Shown one piece after another: positions 14,366-21,867 of a DNA stretch of 64,000 nucleotides. The stretch spans positions 62,001-126,000 of the forward strand of contig DATAZL010000129.1 in NCBI GenBank assembly GCA_036272055.1. The letters run 5' to 3'. The notes below the pieces were generated by a model. That model was not told the origin of the DNA, did no database searches, and saw only the letters and a list, made by a program, of their open reading frames with translations. A program made the translations under genes and the position numbers. Source of the stretch: DASZVB01 sp036272055. Lineage in GTDB: Bacteria > Myxococcota_A > Polyangia > Polyangiales > Polyangiaceae. How positions within the stretch are numbered: position 1 is the first letter of the stretch; every line of letters starts with the position of its first letter.

Positions 14366-15559
14366 ATGCACTCGAAATCGCCCTCCATGCTTCCCGCCAG
14401 CACCCCGAGCATCGGCCCGGGTCGGACGTTCGCGCTGCATCTCTGGGCCTTCGTCCTCCCGCTCGTGAACCTCACGTTCCTGCTGACGGGGCCGCACGTC
14501 TGGTGGAGCGCCCTGCTCTGGTCGATGCCCATCGTGGCGCTGGTGCTCGTCGACAACGGCGCGCCGCCCGATTACCGCCAGCCGCCCGAGTCGCTGCCGA
14601 AGCTTCCGTTCGAGATACAGCTCTACTCGCTCGTCGGTCTCCAGCTCTTGAACCACGTTCTCGTGGGCGTCATGGCGTCGAAGCTCCACGTCGGAACCCT
14701 CGCCGGCGCCGGCACGACGCTCGCGAACCTCTTCACGGTCATCGTGCTCTCCGGCACGACTGCGGGCTACTCCGGCATCGTCCTCGCACACGAGCTCGTG
14801 CATCGCCGCTCGCGCGTCGAGTTCCTCCTCGGGCGGCTCCTGCTCGTCATGGTCTGCTACGAGCAGTTCGCGACCGAGCACGTGCGCGGCCATCACCCCC
14901 GCCTCGGCACGGCGGACGATCCCGCGACGGCGCGCTTCGGCGAGAACCTCTCCGACTTCATCCGTCGCACGATCCCCGCGCAGTTCGCGAGCGCGTGGCA
15001 CCTCGAGAAGGTGCGGCTCGGGGACGCGCAGATGCGCTGGACGGATCCGCGCATGCTTCGCCACCGTGTGTTCCAGGGCGTCTTGGCCGAGGTGCTCGTC
15101 GTGGCAGCGTACCTCGCCGTCTTCGGGCCGATCGGCGCGGCGTTCTTCGTCGTCCAGGCGCGCGCCGCCGTCATACTGCTCGAGACGGTGAACTACATCG
15201 AGCACTGGGGTATCACGCGTGCGACGCGCGCCGTGACGCCGATCGATTCGTGGGACACCGACAACGGTTTCACCCTGCGAACGCTGATCGGGCTCTCGCG
15301 CCACGCCGACCACCACTCGCAGGCATCGCGTCCGTTCCAGGCGCTCCGGTATTTCGAGCAATCGCCGAAGATGCCGCTCGGCTATTACGGGACCATCTTG
15401 CTCGCGATGTTCCGCAACGACGAGTACCAGGCGCGCGCGTCCGCCGAGCTCCGCAAGAAGGGCCTCGGGCCGTACCGGGAGAGCATTCCCCCCATCTCTT
15501 CCGAGGCACCCGGCGCTCGCGCCGCGTTCGGGGAAGCCGCGCAGCACGCGGCGGTATAA
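14366..15559 (+). CDS. alkB: Alkane 1-monooxygenase (AlkB family)
   Basis: A 397-residue membrane diiron hydroxylase that oxidises terminal methyl groups of alkanes or fatty compounds. All four histidine motifs of AlkB are present: HELVH (about 142), EHVRGHH (about 171), NYIEHWG (about 276) and RHADHHS (about 312). About six hydrophobic spans precede and separate them. ATG 14366 has the ribosome-binding site GGGAG a few bases upstream and follows two operator palindromes; the frame upstream of it is coincidental. The redox partners expected for AlkB are rubredoxin and rubredoxin reductase, but the divergent operon encodes a P450-type ferredoxin and its reductase instead. Substrate range cannot be read from the sequence. 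Confidence 0.95.
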   Translation: MHSKSPSMLPASTPSIGPGRTFALHLWAFVLPLVNLTFLLTGPHVWWSALLWSMPIVALVLVDNGAPPDYRQPPESLPKLPFEIQLYSLVGLQLLNHVLVGVMASKLHVGTLAGAGTTLANLFTVIVLSGTTAGYSGIVLAHELVHRRSRVEFLLGRLLLVMVCYEQFATEHVRGHHPRLGTADDPATARFGENLSDFIRRTIPAQFASAWHLEKVRLGDAQMRWTDPRMLRHRVFQGVLAEVLVVAAYLAVFGPIGAAFFVVQARAAVILLETVNYIEHWGITRATRAVTPIDSWDTDNGFTLRTLIGLSRHADHHSQASRPFQALRYFEQSPKMPLGYYGTILLAMFRNDEYQARASAELRKKGLGPYRESIPPISSEAPGARAAFGEAAQHAAV

Positions 15560-15607
15560 ACGCGCCCTCGCGAGGCAGCGCTCGACGCGGTCGGGCGCTG
15601 CAGGCCG

Positions 15608-16966
15608 TCAGCGCAGGACGGTCATGTTCAGGACGGCCCAGCCGCCGGGCGCGATGTCGACGGTGCGACGGCGGCGTACGCCGCGCGCCTGGAGGTCGAT
15701 GTAGTGCTTCCCGGCGGGGAGCCTCACGCGTCCGATCGCGATGCGGGCGGGGAGGGTGGACCAGCTTCGCGTGTCGGGAGTGTCGACGGCGGTCAACGTC
15801 GCCTGCGTACCGAGCGACAGCAGCGCCCCGACCACCCCGCCACCCGTCGATTGCCGCACGATCTCGCCGGTCGCGACGCGCGCGATGAGCCGCGTGATCG
15901 CGGATGCGACGACGGTGCCCTTGGCCTCGTCCCAGGCGTGGCGCGCCTCTTCGTCGACGGCGAGTGCGCCCTCGAGCTCCTGCCACGACCCGTCGAGCGC
16001 GAAGCCCGGCGTCCCGTATTCGCCGCGCGGGCGTCCGAGCTCCGGATAGTTCACCCACGTGACGAGCCCCTGCGCGGCGAGATAGTTCGCCTTCGACACG
16101 TCGTTCGGGCTGAGGGCGCCGCTCACGAGCGTGAGCGCGAGCCCGATGGGGATGCGCTTGGCGATCTTCGCCGGCACCCTTCCGTACCCGATGACGATGA
16201 GAAGCTCGCCGGAGTCCGCGGGAGGCGCGGCGTCGTTGCCCGCGTCGTGCAGCGCTTCGGTGAGACGCGGTGAGCGATAGCTCGCGCTCTTCGACAGCCG
16301 TGCGACGGCGTCACCGAGCGACGGGTAGTGCCCGTACTCGAGCGCCTCGTCGTAGAAGCGGAGTGCCTCGGAAGCGTCGTCGCTCTTCTCGAAGGCGAAC
16401 CCGGCGAGGTAGCTCCCGGGCCCGGAGAGGCTCGCGCCGTGACCCTCGTGCCCGTCGATGAACTTCTGCATCACGGCGAGACGCCGCGCCTCGACCTTCG
16501 CGCCGTTGAGATCGCCGCGTACGAGGTAGTTCACCATGTTCATGGTGTTCACCATGAGCTTCTCGTACGTCGGCGCCTTGTAAGGCCCGGTCGAGTCCGA
16601 GAAGAGATACTTGCCGATGTCGTCCACGGCGCCGCGCGACAGGTCCAGCACCTCGACCTGCTTGTCGGCTATCTCGAGGTCGCGGCTCGACAGCGCGTAG
16701 TTCTTCGTCGAGGGCGCGGCGGACGTCGAGGCGACCTGCTGGAGCACCATCGCGCGATCGAGCAGGAGGAGCGCGTTGTCCCCCCCGACCTTCTCCGGTA
16801 GCTCTGCCGGCGATTTCACGTCGAGCTCCTCGTCGAGGAGCTCGAGCGCCTGCTCGGGCGCACCCTCGTCGAGCGCGGTACGCGCGCCCTCGGTGCGCGC
16901 GGCGTGCCCCGCGCACCCGGCGAGAAGTGCCGAGAGGAGGACGGACGTCCGGGCGAGGTTCGTCAC
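15608..16966 (-). CDS. COG3014-like lipoprotein
   Basis: A 452-residue protein. GTG 16966 is chosen because it begins a lipoprotein signal (TNLARTSVLLSALLAGC, lipobox LAGC) and lies 14 bases after the upstream stop; the frame upstream is antisense-like sequence over the LpoB gene. The mature part starts with TPR-like helices (LLLDRAMVLQQ, YEKLMVNTMNMVNYLVRGD) and ends with a beta-rich domain (LPAGKHYIDLQARG). The length and the helix starting YEKLMVNTMNM resemble the COG3014 lipoproteins that lie next to LpoB-like genes in other Gram-negatives. Last gene of the rpmH-rnpA-yidC string. An envelope-assembly role is inferred from its neighbour. Confidence 0.75.
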   Translation of the reverse strand: MTNLARTSVLLSALLAGCAGHAARTEGARTALDEGAPEQALELLDEELDVKSPAELPEKVGGDNALLLLDRAMVLQQVASTSAAPSTKNYALSSRDLEIADKQVEVLDLSRGAVDDIGKYLFSDSTGPYKAPTYEKLMVNTMNMVNYLVRGDLNGAKVEARRLAVMQKFIDGHEGHGASLSGPGSYLAGFAFEKSDDASEALRFYDEALEYGHYPSLGDAVARLSKSASYRSPRLTEALHDAGNDAAPPADSGELLIVIGYGRVPAKIAKRIPIGLALTLVSGALSPNDVSKANYLAAQGLVTWVNYPELGRPRGEYGTPGFALDGSWQELEGALAVDEEARHAWDEAKGTVVASAITRLIARVATGEIVRQSTGGGVVGALLSLGTQATLTAVDTPDTRSWSTLPARIAIGRVRLPAGKHYIDLQARGVRRRRTVDIAPGGWAVLNMTVLR

Positions 16967-16980
16967 GGACGTCCTCGGGC

Positions 16981-17583
16981 TCAGCGCACGAGCGCCTTCG
17001 TGACGCTCGCCTTGTTCTGGAAGAGCACCTCGCCGGTCTCGGCGTCGAGCACCTGCATGAACAGCGTGTACTGCACGCGGCGCTCGTCGTTCTGGCGCTC
17101 GTCGTTCGCGAACGTCTTTCCGGTCACGAAATAGCGGGCGCCGACCTGGTGCCCCCACTTGCTCACCGTGTTCTGGTCGAAGGCGTCCGACTGCTGCGAC
17201 TTCACCTCGTCGACCAGCGCACCCTGGTTCTCGTGGCTGATGACGCGCACGTGGCCGCCGTTGATCAGCACCGTCTCGACGTCGCTGATGAGCGAGTCGA
17301 GCGAGCTCTCGATGTGCTCGCTCGTGTCGTTGCGGATCGGTAGGACCGCGACGCTCGGACGGTTCTCCCCCTGCCAGCGCTGCACGACGGCGGACGTCTG
17401 GAGAGCGTCCATGTTGTCGTGCAGCATCTTCTGGAGGTCGCGCTTGTCGAGGCCGGTGCCCATCGCCTCTTCGTCGAGGCCGGCGACCTCTTCCCCGCGT
17501 ACTGCGCGGGGGCCGCCGCACGCCACGAATCCGGCCGCCGAAAGCACGATCGAAAGGAGTCCGAGCTTCTTCGAGATGATCAT
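16981..17583 (-). CDS. lpoB: LpoB-like penicillin-binding-protein activator lipoprotein
   Basis: A 200-residue lipoprotein with signal and lipobox (SAAGFVACGG, Cys at about residue 22). The globular part matches the LpoB/COG3417 family: RPSVAVLPIRNDTSEHI, VINGGHVRVISHENQ, HQVGARYFVTGKTF and LFMQVLDAETGEVLFQNKA. In Enterobacteria LpoB reaches from the outer membrane to activate the peptidoglycan synthase PBP1b; the same role here is inferred from family membership. It is followed by a COG3014-like lipoprotein and preceded by jag, 28 bases away. Confidence 0.85.
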   Translation of the reverse strand: MIISKKLGLLSIVLSAAGFVACGGPRAVRGEEVAGLDEEAMGTGLDKRDLQKMLHDNMDALQTSAVVQRWQGENRPSVAVLPIRNDTSEHIESSLDSLISDVETVLINGGHVRVISHENQGALVDEVKSQQSDAFDQNTVSKWGHQVGARYFVTGKTFANDERQNDERRVQYTLFMQVLDAETGEVLFQNKASVTKALVR

Positions 17584-17611
17584 CGTTCTCTCCTCACCCG
17601 ACGAGACGCCG

Positions 17612-18247
17612 TCAGCGGCGGACCGGGATGATCTGTACCCGGCGATCTTCGCCTTCGCCTTCGCTCTTCGTCACGACGCCCTCGAGCTTCGCCAGCGCGA
17701 GGTGGATGACGCGGCGGTCTCGCGGATTCATCGGCTCGAAGGTGATGATCTTGCCCTCGGTGATCGCTTGCTTGCCGAGCCTGCGGGCCATCGTCGCCAG
17801 GGTGTCGTCGCGGCGGCTCCGGTAGCCCTCGGCGTCGACCGTCACGTAGCGCTTCTCGAGGGTGGGTCGATTGACCACTCGATTGGTCAGATACTGCAGC
17901 GCGGAGAGCACCTGGCCCTTCTTGCCGATGATGCGGCCCGCGTCGCGGCCGTAGATCTCGAGCTGGATCTCGTTCGGCTCGTCCTGCTTCGGCCGACGGA
18001 GCTCCACGTCGCAGTCCATGTCCATCTGCTCCAGCAGCTCGTCCACGAACGCGAGCGCGGCCTTCGCGCGGTCGTCGCCCTCGAACGGGGGCTCGTCGCG
18101 GCGCCCGCGACGGCCGTCGGCCTGGTCGCCGGCTGCGCCGTCCTCGGAAGACGGTGCGCCTTCGCCCTCTTCGCCTTCTTCGTCGTCGCCCTCCTCGTCG
18201 TCGTCCCAGGCGTCGTCGTTCACCTCGTTCTCGTTCGCGTCGGTCAT
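17612..18247 (-). CDS. jag: Jag/SpoIIIJ-associated protein with KH and R3H domains (KhpB)
   Basis: A 211-residue RNA-binding protein. An acidic N-terminal tail of about 45 residues is followed by a KH domain (IYGRDAGRIIGKKGQVLSAL, with the GxxG loop IGKKGQ) and an R3H domain (about 140-195, EPMNPRDRRVIHLAL). ATG 18247 overlaps the yidC stop by four bases (ATGA), the standard yidC-jag coupling. The Jag_N domain of Gram-positive homologues is absent and replaced by the acidic tail. Confidence 0.92.
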   Translation of the reverse strand: MTDANENEVNDDAWDDDEEGDDEEGEEGEGAPSSEDGAAGDQADGRRGRRDEPPFEGDDRAKAALAFVDELLEQMDMDCDVELRRPKQDEPNEIQLEIYGRDAGRIIGKKGQVLSALQYLTNRVVNRPTLEKRYVTVDAEGYRSRRDDTLATMARRLGKQAITEGKIITFEPMNPRDRRVIHLALAKLEGVVTKSEGEGEDRRVQIIPVRR

Positions 18248-20094
18248 TGCTCGTGCTTTCCCTCGTCGAGGAGCGCTGTCGTGCCCGACACGTCGCGTGT
18301 CCCGGCTTCGCGCTTCGCGTTCTTCTTGTCCTGTTTGCCGCCGCCCGGGTTGGACGGCTTGATCTTCACTTCGATGTCCCCGCCCTTGCGCGAACCGAGA
18401 GTCCGCTTCGCGTACCTCTCGACCAGCGTTTGCTGCGTGATCGCGAGCACGCTGTTCGTGAACATGTAGACGCCGAGGCCCGCCGGCAGGAACAGCATGA
18501 AGACGGTGAACATGACCGGCATCATGTACATCATCATCTTCTGCTGAGCCGGATCGCCGCCCTGCATCGGCATCATGCGCTGCTGCACGAAGTACGTGCC
18601 GCCGATGATGAAGGGCAGGATGAACAGCGGGTCTGATTGCGAGAGGTCGGGGAACCAGAGGAACGGGATGTTGTAGAGCTCGACCGCGGTCTGGAGCGTC
18701 GTGTAGAGCGCGAACCAGACCGGCATCGACGCGAGCTGCGGGATGCAGCCCTTGAACGGGTTCACGTTGTGCTTCCGCCAGAGCTCCATCTGGGCGAGGC
18801 CGCGCTGCTGTGGATCGTCCTTGAACTTCGCGTTCATGGCGTCCATCTCCGGCTTGATCTCGCGCATCCGGACCATGTTCTGGATACCGGGAAGCGAGAG
18901 AGGGAAGAGGAGAGTGCGCGCGGTGACCGTCAGGATGATGATCGCGACACCCCAGTTCGGGATGACGGAGTGCACCTTGAGCAGGAAGCCGACCAGCACC
19001 TTGGCGACGATCGCGAAGAACCCGAGGTCGATGAGGTCTTGCAGCCGGTGCTGCCCGGTCGCGGCCTGGGCCAGGACGTCGCGCTCCTTCGGGCCGACGT
19101 AGGCGAGCACCTTGTACGAGGCCGTCTCGTTCGTGCCGAGCACCTTGGGCGGATAGGCGAGGCGAGCGCGGTACATCGCGCCGCTGTTCGGGTCGTCGGC
19201 GGGCTTCGTGTAGCGGCGATAGTCCCAGCGCTGCTCGACCTGGAGCAGACACGTCGCCGGCGCGTCTCCCGCGAGCGGCACGATGGCGCTCGCGAAGTAG
19301 GCGTTGGTCACCGCCGCGAACGCCGTCGCGCCCGGCGCGCGGTACCACTCGCCGCGCGGGTTCAGCTCGCTCGGCGAGAACGGATCTTCCTTGAAGTCCT
19401 TCGGCTCGAAGTCGCTCGGCAGGAGGCGCACGGGCTTGCCGGTCTGCGGCATGCACTCGACGTGGGTCACGAAGGGGCTGACGCGGAACATCTTCCCCTG
19501 GACCTCCTTGCTCGTGCGCCAGGCCACGGTGTCGACGCTCACCTCGTGCCGCATCGGAGCCGTCGCGAGGTTCTTCACCGTCGTGTCGACCTCGAGCTCG
19601 TAGGGCTTGCCGGTCGCCGAAACGACGCGCGTGAGCTCGACCTTCGCGTCCTTGTACGAGAACGCGCACGACTTTCCGTCGGACCTGTCGAGCGTGAAAT
19701 CGACGGAGTCGAGCTCGACGTTCCACGGTGCCTTCGGATCGTCCGCGCCGTCCCCGCGGAGGCGCGTGAAGAGCTGCTGGCGGAACTCGTGCTCGCCCTC
19801 CGGGTCGGGCGTCGTCGACACGTCGAAGGGCACGCCCTTGCGCATGTACTTCGCCGTCGTCAGCTCGAACTTGGTGAGCGTTCCGCCGTGCGAGCGCAGG
19901 CGGGCGTGGAACGCGCTCGACCAGATGTCGCAGAACTGTTCCGAGGCGCGCTCGGCCGCGACGAGATGCGATTCACCGCCGAGCGGCTGGCGTTCGGTGC
20001 TGCCGCCGCCGCCGTTCAGCTTGTTCATCGCCATGAAGATGAAGACGCCGGCGATGCCCAGCAGGATGAAACGTAAGGAGCCGCCTTTTTCCAT
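18244..20094 (-). CDS. yidC: Membrane protein insertase YidC
   Basis: A 616-residue insertase that works alone or with SecYEG in inserting and folding inner-membrane proteins. It has an N-terminal membrane anchor (FILLGIAGVFIFMAMNKL), a large periplasmic beta domain (about 60-340) as in Gram-negative YidC, and the conserved five-helix core starting near FAIVAKVLVGFLLKVH and containing the GCIPQLASMPVWFALYTTL segment. A Lys-rich C-terminal tail follows (KPSNPGGGKQDKKNAK), as in homologues that bind ribosomes. It is preceded by yidD and overlaps jag by four bases. Confidence 0.97.
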   Translation of the reverse strand: MEKGGSLRFILLGIAGVFIFMAMNKLNGGGGSTERQPLGGESHLVAAERASEQFCDIWSSAFHARLRSHGGTLTKFELTTAKYMRKGVPFDVSTTPDPEGEHEFRQQLFTRLRGDGADDPKAPWNVELDSVDFTLDRSDGKSCAFSYKDAKVELTRVVSATGKPYELEVDTTVKNLATAPMRHEVSVDTVAWRTSKEVQGKMFRVSPFVTHVECMPQTGKPVRLLPSDFEPKDFKEDPFSPSELNPRGEWYRAPGATAFAAVTNAYFASAIVPLAGDAPATCLLQVEQRWDYRRYTKPADDPNSGAMYRARLAYPPKVLGTNETASYKVLAYVGPKERDVLAQAATGQHRLQDLIDLGFFAIVAKVLVGFLLKVHSVIPNWGVAIIILTVTARTLLFPLSLPGIQNMVRMREIKPEMDAMNAKFKDDPQQRGLAQMELWRKHNVNPFKGCIPQLASMPVWFALYTTLQTAVELYNIPFLWFPDLSQSDPLFILPFIIGGTYFVQQRMMPMQGGDPAQQKMMMYMMPVMFTVFMLFLPAGLGVYMFTNSVLAITQQTLVERYAKRTLGSRKGGDIEVKIKPSNPGGGKQDKKNAKREAGTRDVSGTTALLDEGKHEQ

Positions 20095-20124
20095 TCTCTT
20101 ACCTCGAGCTTTCCGTTTGCGGCT

Positions 20125-20376
20125 TCACGTATCGTGGCACGCGTCGCTGGCTCCCGCGGGGCCTAGCGGCGGCGGATCGTATCCGCCGGGGTGAAATGGG
20201 TGGCAGCGGAGCAGCCGGCGAACGCCGAGATAGCTGCCGCGCAGCGCCCCGTGAGTTCCGATGCAGGCCGCCATGTAGCGCGAGCACGATGGCTCGAACC
20301 GGCAGGTCTGCCCGAGAAGCGGCGACAGCGTCACCTGATAGATGCGGATCAGGATCAGCAGGAGCCGCGCGATCAT
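20125..20376 (-). CDS. yidD: Membrane protein insertion efficiency factor YidD
   Basis: An 83-residue protein starting MIARLLLILIRIYQ with the family core CRFEPSCSRYMAACI and CHPFHPGGYDPPP, including the conserved Cys residues. ATG 20376 overlaps the rnpA stop by four bases. YidD assists YidC-dependent insertion at the inner membrane. The coding frame is open upstream through rnpA but that part is antisense-like. Confidence 0.95.
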   Translation of the reverse strand: MIARLLLILIRIYQVTLSPLLGQTCRFEPSCSRYMAACIGTHGALRGSYLGVRRLLRCHPFHPGGYDPPPLGPAGASDACHDT

Positions 20377-20801
20377 CCTGGAACTCCGGCAGCGGGCGCG
20401 ATGCCGGTCCGGAGCTCGAGATCGCGCCGCGCTTCGAGCCCGCGCTTTCGCACGAGCTCGCCACGGGACATCCACTCGCTCCAAACATCATCGAGCTTCA
20501 TGCCTTCGAGCGGTCGACGGACGATGACCACGACATCGATTCCTGGCATCCATAGTGGACGGGTCGCGCGGAACGCCTCGCGGACGAGCCGCTTGGCGCG
20601 ATTGCGGATGACGGCGCATCCGATCTTGCGCGATGCGACGACCCCGAGTCGCGCGTCTCCGGACTCCGCTCTTGCGTAGAGCAAGAGGATGAAGTGCGGG
20701 AGAATCGCTTTCCGTCCAGAGTCCTGAGCGGCTCTGAACTCGAGCCGCTTCTTGACTCGCTCGCTGGGTGGAAAACGACCGACGGGGCGCGCACCCGGCA
20801 C
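20373..20801 (-). CDS. rnpA: Ribonuclease P protein component
   Basis: A 142-residue basic protein that binds RNase P RNA and helps 5' processing of tRNA precursors. The family signature is present (ASRKIGCAVIRNRAKRLVRE, with the RNR motif), as are the N-terminal aromatic region (RVKKRLEFRAAQ) and the helix EAFRATRP. GTG 20801 shares its first base with the rpmH TAG stop (TAGTG), so translation is likely coupled. The gene order rpmH-rnpA-yidD-yidC-jag is widely conserved in bacteria. Confidence 0.94.
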   Translation of the reverse strand: MPGARPVGRFPPSERVKKRLEFRAAQDSGRKAILPHFILLLYARAESGDARLGVVASRKIGCAVIRNRAKRLVREAFRATRPLWMPGIDVVVIVRRPLEGMKLDDVWSEWMSRGELVRKRGLEARRDLELRTGIAPAAGVPG

Positions 20802-20950
20802 TACTTCTTGTAGGCCGTCACCGTGAGACGCCAGCGACCCTTCTGTCGCCGGTTCTTGATGACATCGCGTCCTCCCTTGGTGCTCATGCGAGCGCGGAAA
20901 CCGTGGGTGCGAAGTCTGCTGAGATTGTGGGGCTGATACGTTCGTTTCAT
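20801..20950 (-). CDS. rpmH: 50S ribosomal protein L34
   Basis: A 49-residue, very basic protein with the complete L34 sequence pattern: MKRTYQPHNLSRLRTHGFRA, MSTKGGRDVIKNRR and KGRWRLTV. ATG 20950 is the only sensible start. It heads the leftward rpmH-rnpA-yidD-yidC-jag-lpoB-COG3014 string. No dnaA gene or DnaA-box cluster is visible upstream, unlike many genomes in which rpmH sits beside dnaA and oriC. Confidence 0.97.
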   Translation of the reverse strand: MKRTYQPHNLSRLRTHGFRARMSTKGGRDVIKNRRQKGRWRLTVTAYKK

Positions 20951-21119
20951 CGCTGGCGCCCTTACGAGGAAGGGGTGGTCGTCGCCGCGGCAATTTTGCC
21001 TGCGGAATTCGGGGAGAAGAAGCCGCCGAGATGCATCGGATGCATCCGAGGGCAAGCCCGAGTCGGCCGGGAGTCAGCCACGCCGCGTAGGCTCCGTCAA
21101 GGCGGTCTCTGTTAACAAA

Positions 21120-21137
21120 GGGGGGCCTTGGCCCCCC
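21120..21137 (-). terminator. Hairpin at the end of repeat copy B, upstream of rpmH
   Basis: GGGGGGCC and GGCCCCCC around a two-base centre, followed on the minus strand by TTTGTTAAC. It has the same stem as the terminator at 12820-12842 but a poorer T-run. It would shield rpmH from leftward read-through. Confidence 0.45.
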
Positions 21138-21297
21138 GCAGCTTCGCCTTCGGCGAACTGCTCCCCCCGCCGCCTTCGCGGGCTCGCTGGGCTCGCCGGC
21201 GAACTGCTCCCCCCGCCGCCTTCGCGGGCTCGCCGGCGAACTGCTCCCCCCGCGGCCTTCGGCAGGCTCGCTTTCGCTCGCGGGTTCCGCTTCTTTG
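21120..21297. repeat. GC-rich composite repeat element, copy B, with internal tandem units
   Basis: This is the reverse-strand counterpart of the 12741-12842 element. On the minus strand the modules are AAAGAAGCGGAAC, GCGAGCG, GCGAGCC, then three copies of a 36-base unit, then GCTGCGGGGGGCC and the hairpin. The tandem units start near 21151, 21197 and 21234 on the plus strand, each beginning CGGCGAACTGCTCCCCCC; spacings are 46 and 37 bases. Confidence 0.65.
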
Positions 21298-21437
21298 ATG
21301 CTTCAGTACTGACGGTCCGTTCAACTCGCTGGATTTTGGGGGGAGCCCTGCCGTCGGGGTCGTCGGCGGGCCGAACTGCGCGCCGCCGCACGGGGAGCTT
21401 GCCGCGTCCCGGGGTGGGTGATATTCGCCCGGGCGTC

Positions 21438-21605
21438 ATGCGAGAGAACATCCGCCTCGTGTCTTCGGCCGGTACCGGTTTCACCTACTACACGACGAAG
21501 AACAAGCGCACCCAGACCACCAAGCTCGAGCTCAAGAAGTACGACCCCGTCAAGCGCGAGCACGTCATCTTCAAGGAGGCCAAGATGCCTCCACACTCCA
21601 AGTAG
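21438..21605 (+). CDS. rpmG: 50S ribosomal protein L33
   Basis: A 55-residue basic protein with the L33 pattern: RENIRLVSSAGTGFTYYTT, KNKRTQTTKLELKKYDP and HVIFKEAKMP. The zinc-ribbon Cys pairs of the other L33 type are absent, so this is the zinc-independent (C-minus) form. ATG 21438 is chosen because it begins at the conserved N-terminus; an earlier in-frame ATG would add about 34 unrelated residues. It is transcribed away from rpmH across the repeat region. Confidence 0.96.
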   Translation: MRENIRLVSSAGTGFTYYTTKNKRTQTTKLELKKYDPVKREHVIFKEAKMPPHSK

Positions 21606-21644
21606 TCGTCCGCAAGGCGGGTCGCACCTCACGCGCTCGCCCCC

Positions 21645-21691
21645 CTCGACGCTGTTCTTGCGCCCCAAGGCGCAAATCCGTCAGCGTCGAG
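21645..21691. terminator. Two-part hairpin downstream of rpmG
   Basis: The outer arms CTCGACGCTG (21645-21654) and CAGCGTCGAG (21682-21691) are perfect. The inner arms TTGCGCC and GGCGCAA (21658-21664, 21669-21675) close a CCAA loop. It starts 39 bases after the rpmG stop in a convergent intergenic region. There is no T-run, so it may be a factor-dependent terminator or a 3'-end stabiliser. Confidence 0.5.
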
Positions 21692-21795
21692 ACTCAGTCG
21701 GAGCGCCGCGCGGCCACCGATTCCGAGTAGGCCTCAGCAAGCCCCATCGTCCGATCGCGAAGACCGCGGGTCGAGATGACCGGGTGAGGCGCGCA

Positions 21796-21813
21796 GGCGT
21801 ACGCTGGTACGCC
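21796..21813. terminator. Short hairpin between rpmG and the OmpA-family gene
   Basis: GGCGTA and TACGCC flank a six-base loop, 55 bases beyond the 3' end of the leftward OmpA-family gene. It is a candidate 3'-end structure for that gene; no T-run is present. The remainder of this 262-base gap shows nothing else. Confidence 0.3.
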
Positions 21814-21867
21814 GAGCACCGAGAGCGGTCAGATCGGCCCGTGCTCGAAGCGAGCCGGCGACGGTGT

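Larger units (their letters stand above)
20951..21437. other. 487-base region between divergent rpmH and rpmG
   Basis: No protein gene is supported here. It contains the rpmH leader with a small hairpin (GGCAA / TTGCC at 20989-21000), the composite repeat element copy B (21120-21297), and about 140 bases before rpmG without recognised signals. Open frames across the repeat encode only Arg/Gly/Ser-rich sequence generated by the repeat itself. Confidence 0.5.

Noticed and set aside
14345..15547. Long open frame on the minus strand over alkB
   Set aside because: Arg/Glu/His-rich product typical of antisense frames in GC-rich genes; alkB on the other strand has all four catalytic His motifs.
18637..20076. 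479-codon open frame opposite yidC
   Set aside because: Antisense shadow of a certain gene; the product is Arg/Glu/Leu-rich without domains.
20951..21437. Possible replication origin beside rpmH
   Set aside because: No dnaA or dnaN gene and no cluster of TTATCCACA-like boxes; the region is a GC-rich repeat, not AT-rich.
21074..21484. Open frame of 136 codons upstream of rpmH on the minus strand
   Set aside because: The encoded Arg/Gly/Ser-rich sequence is generated by the tandem repeat units; no start signal or family.
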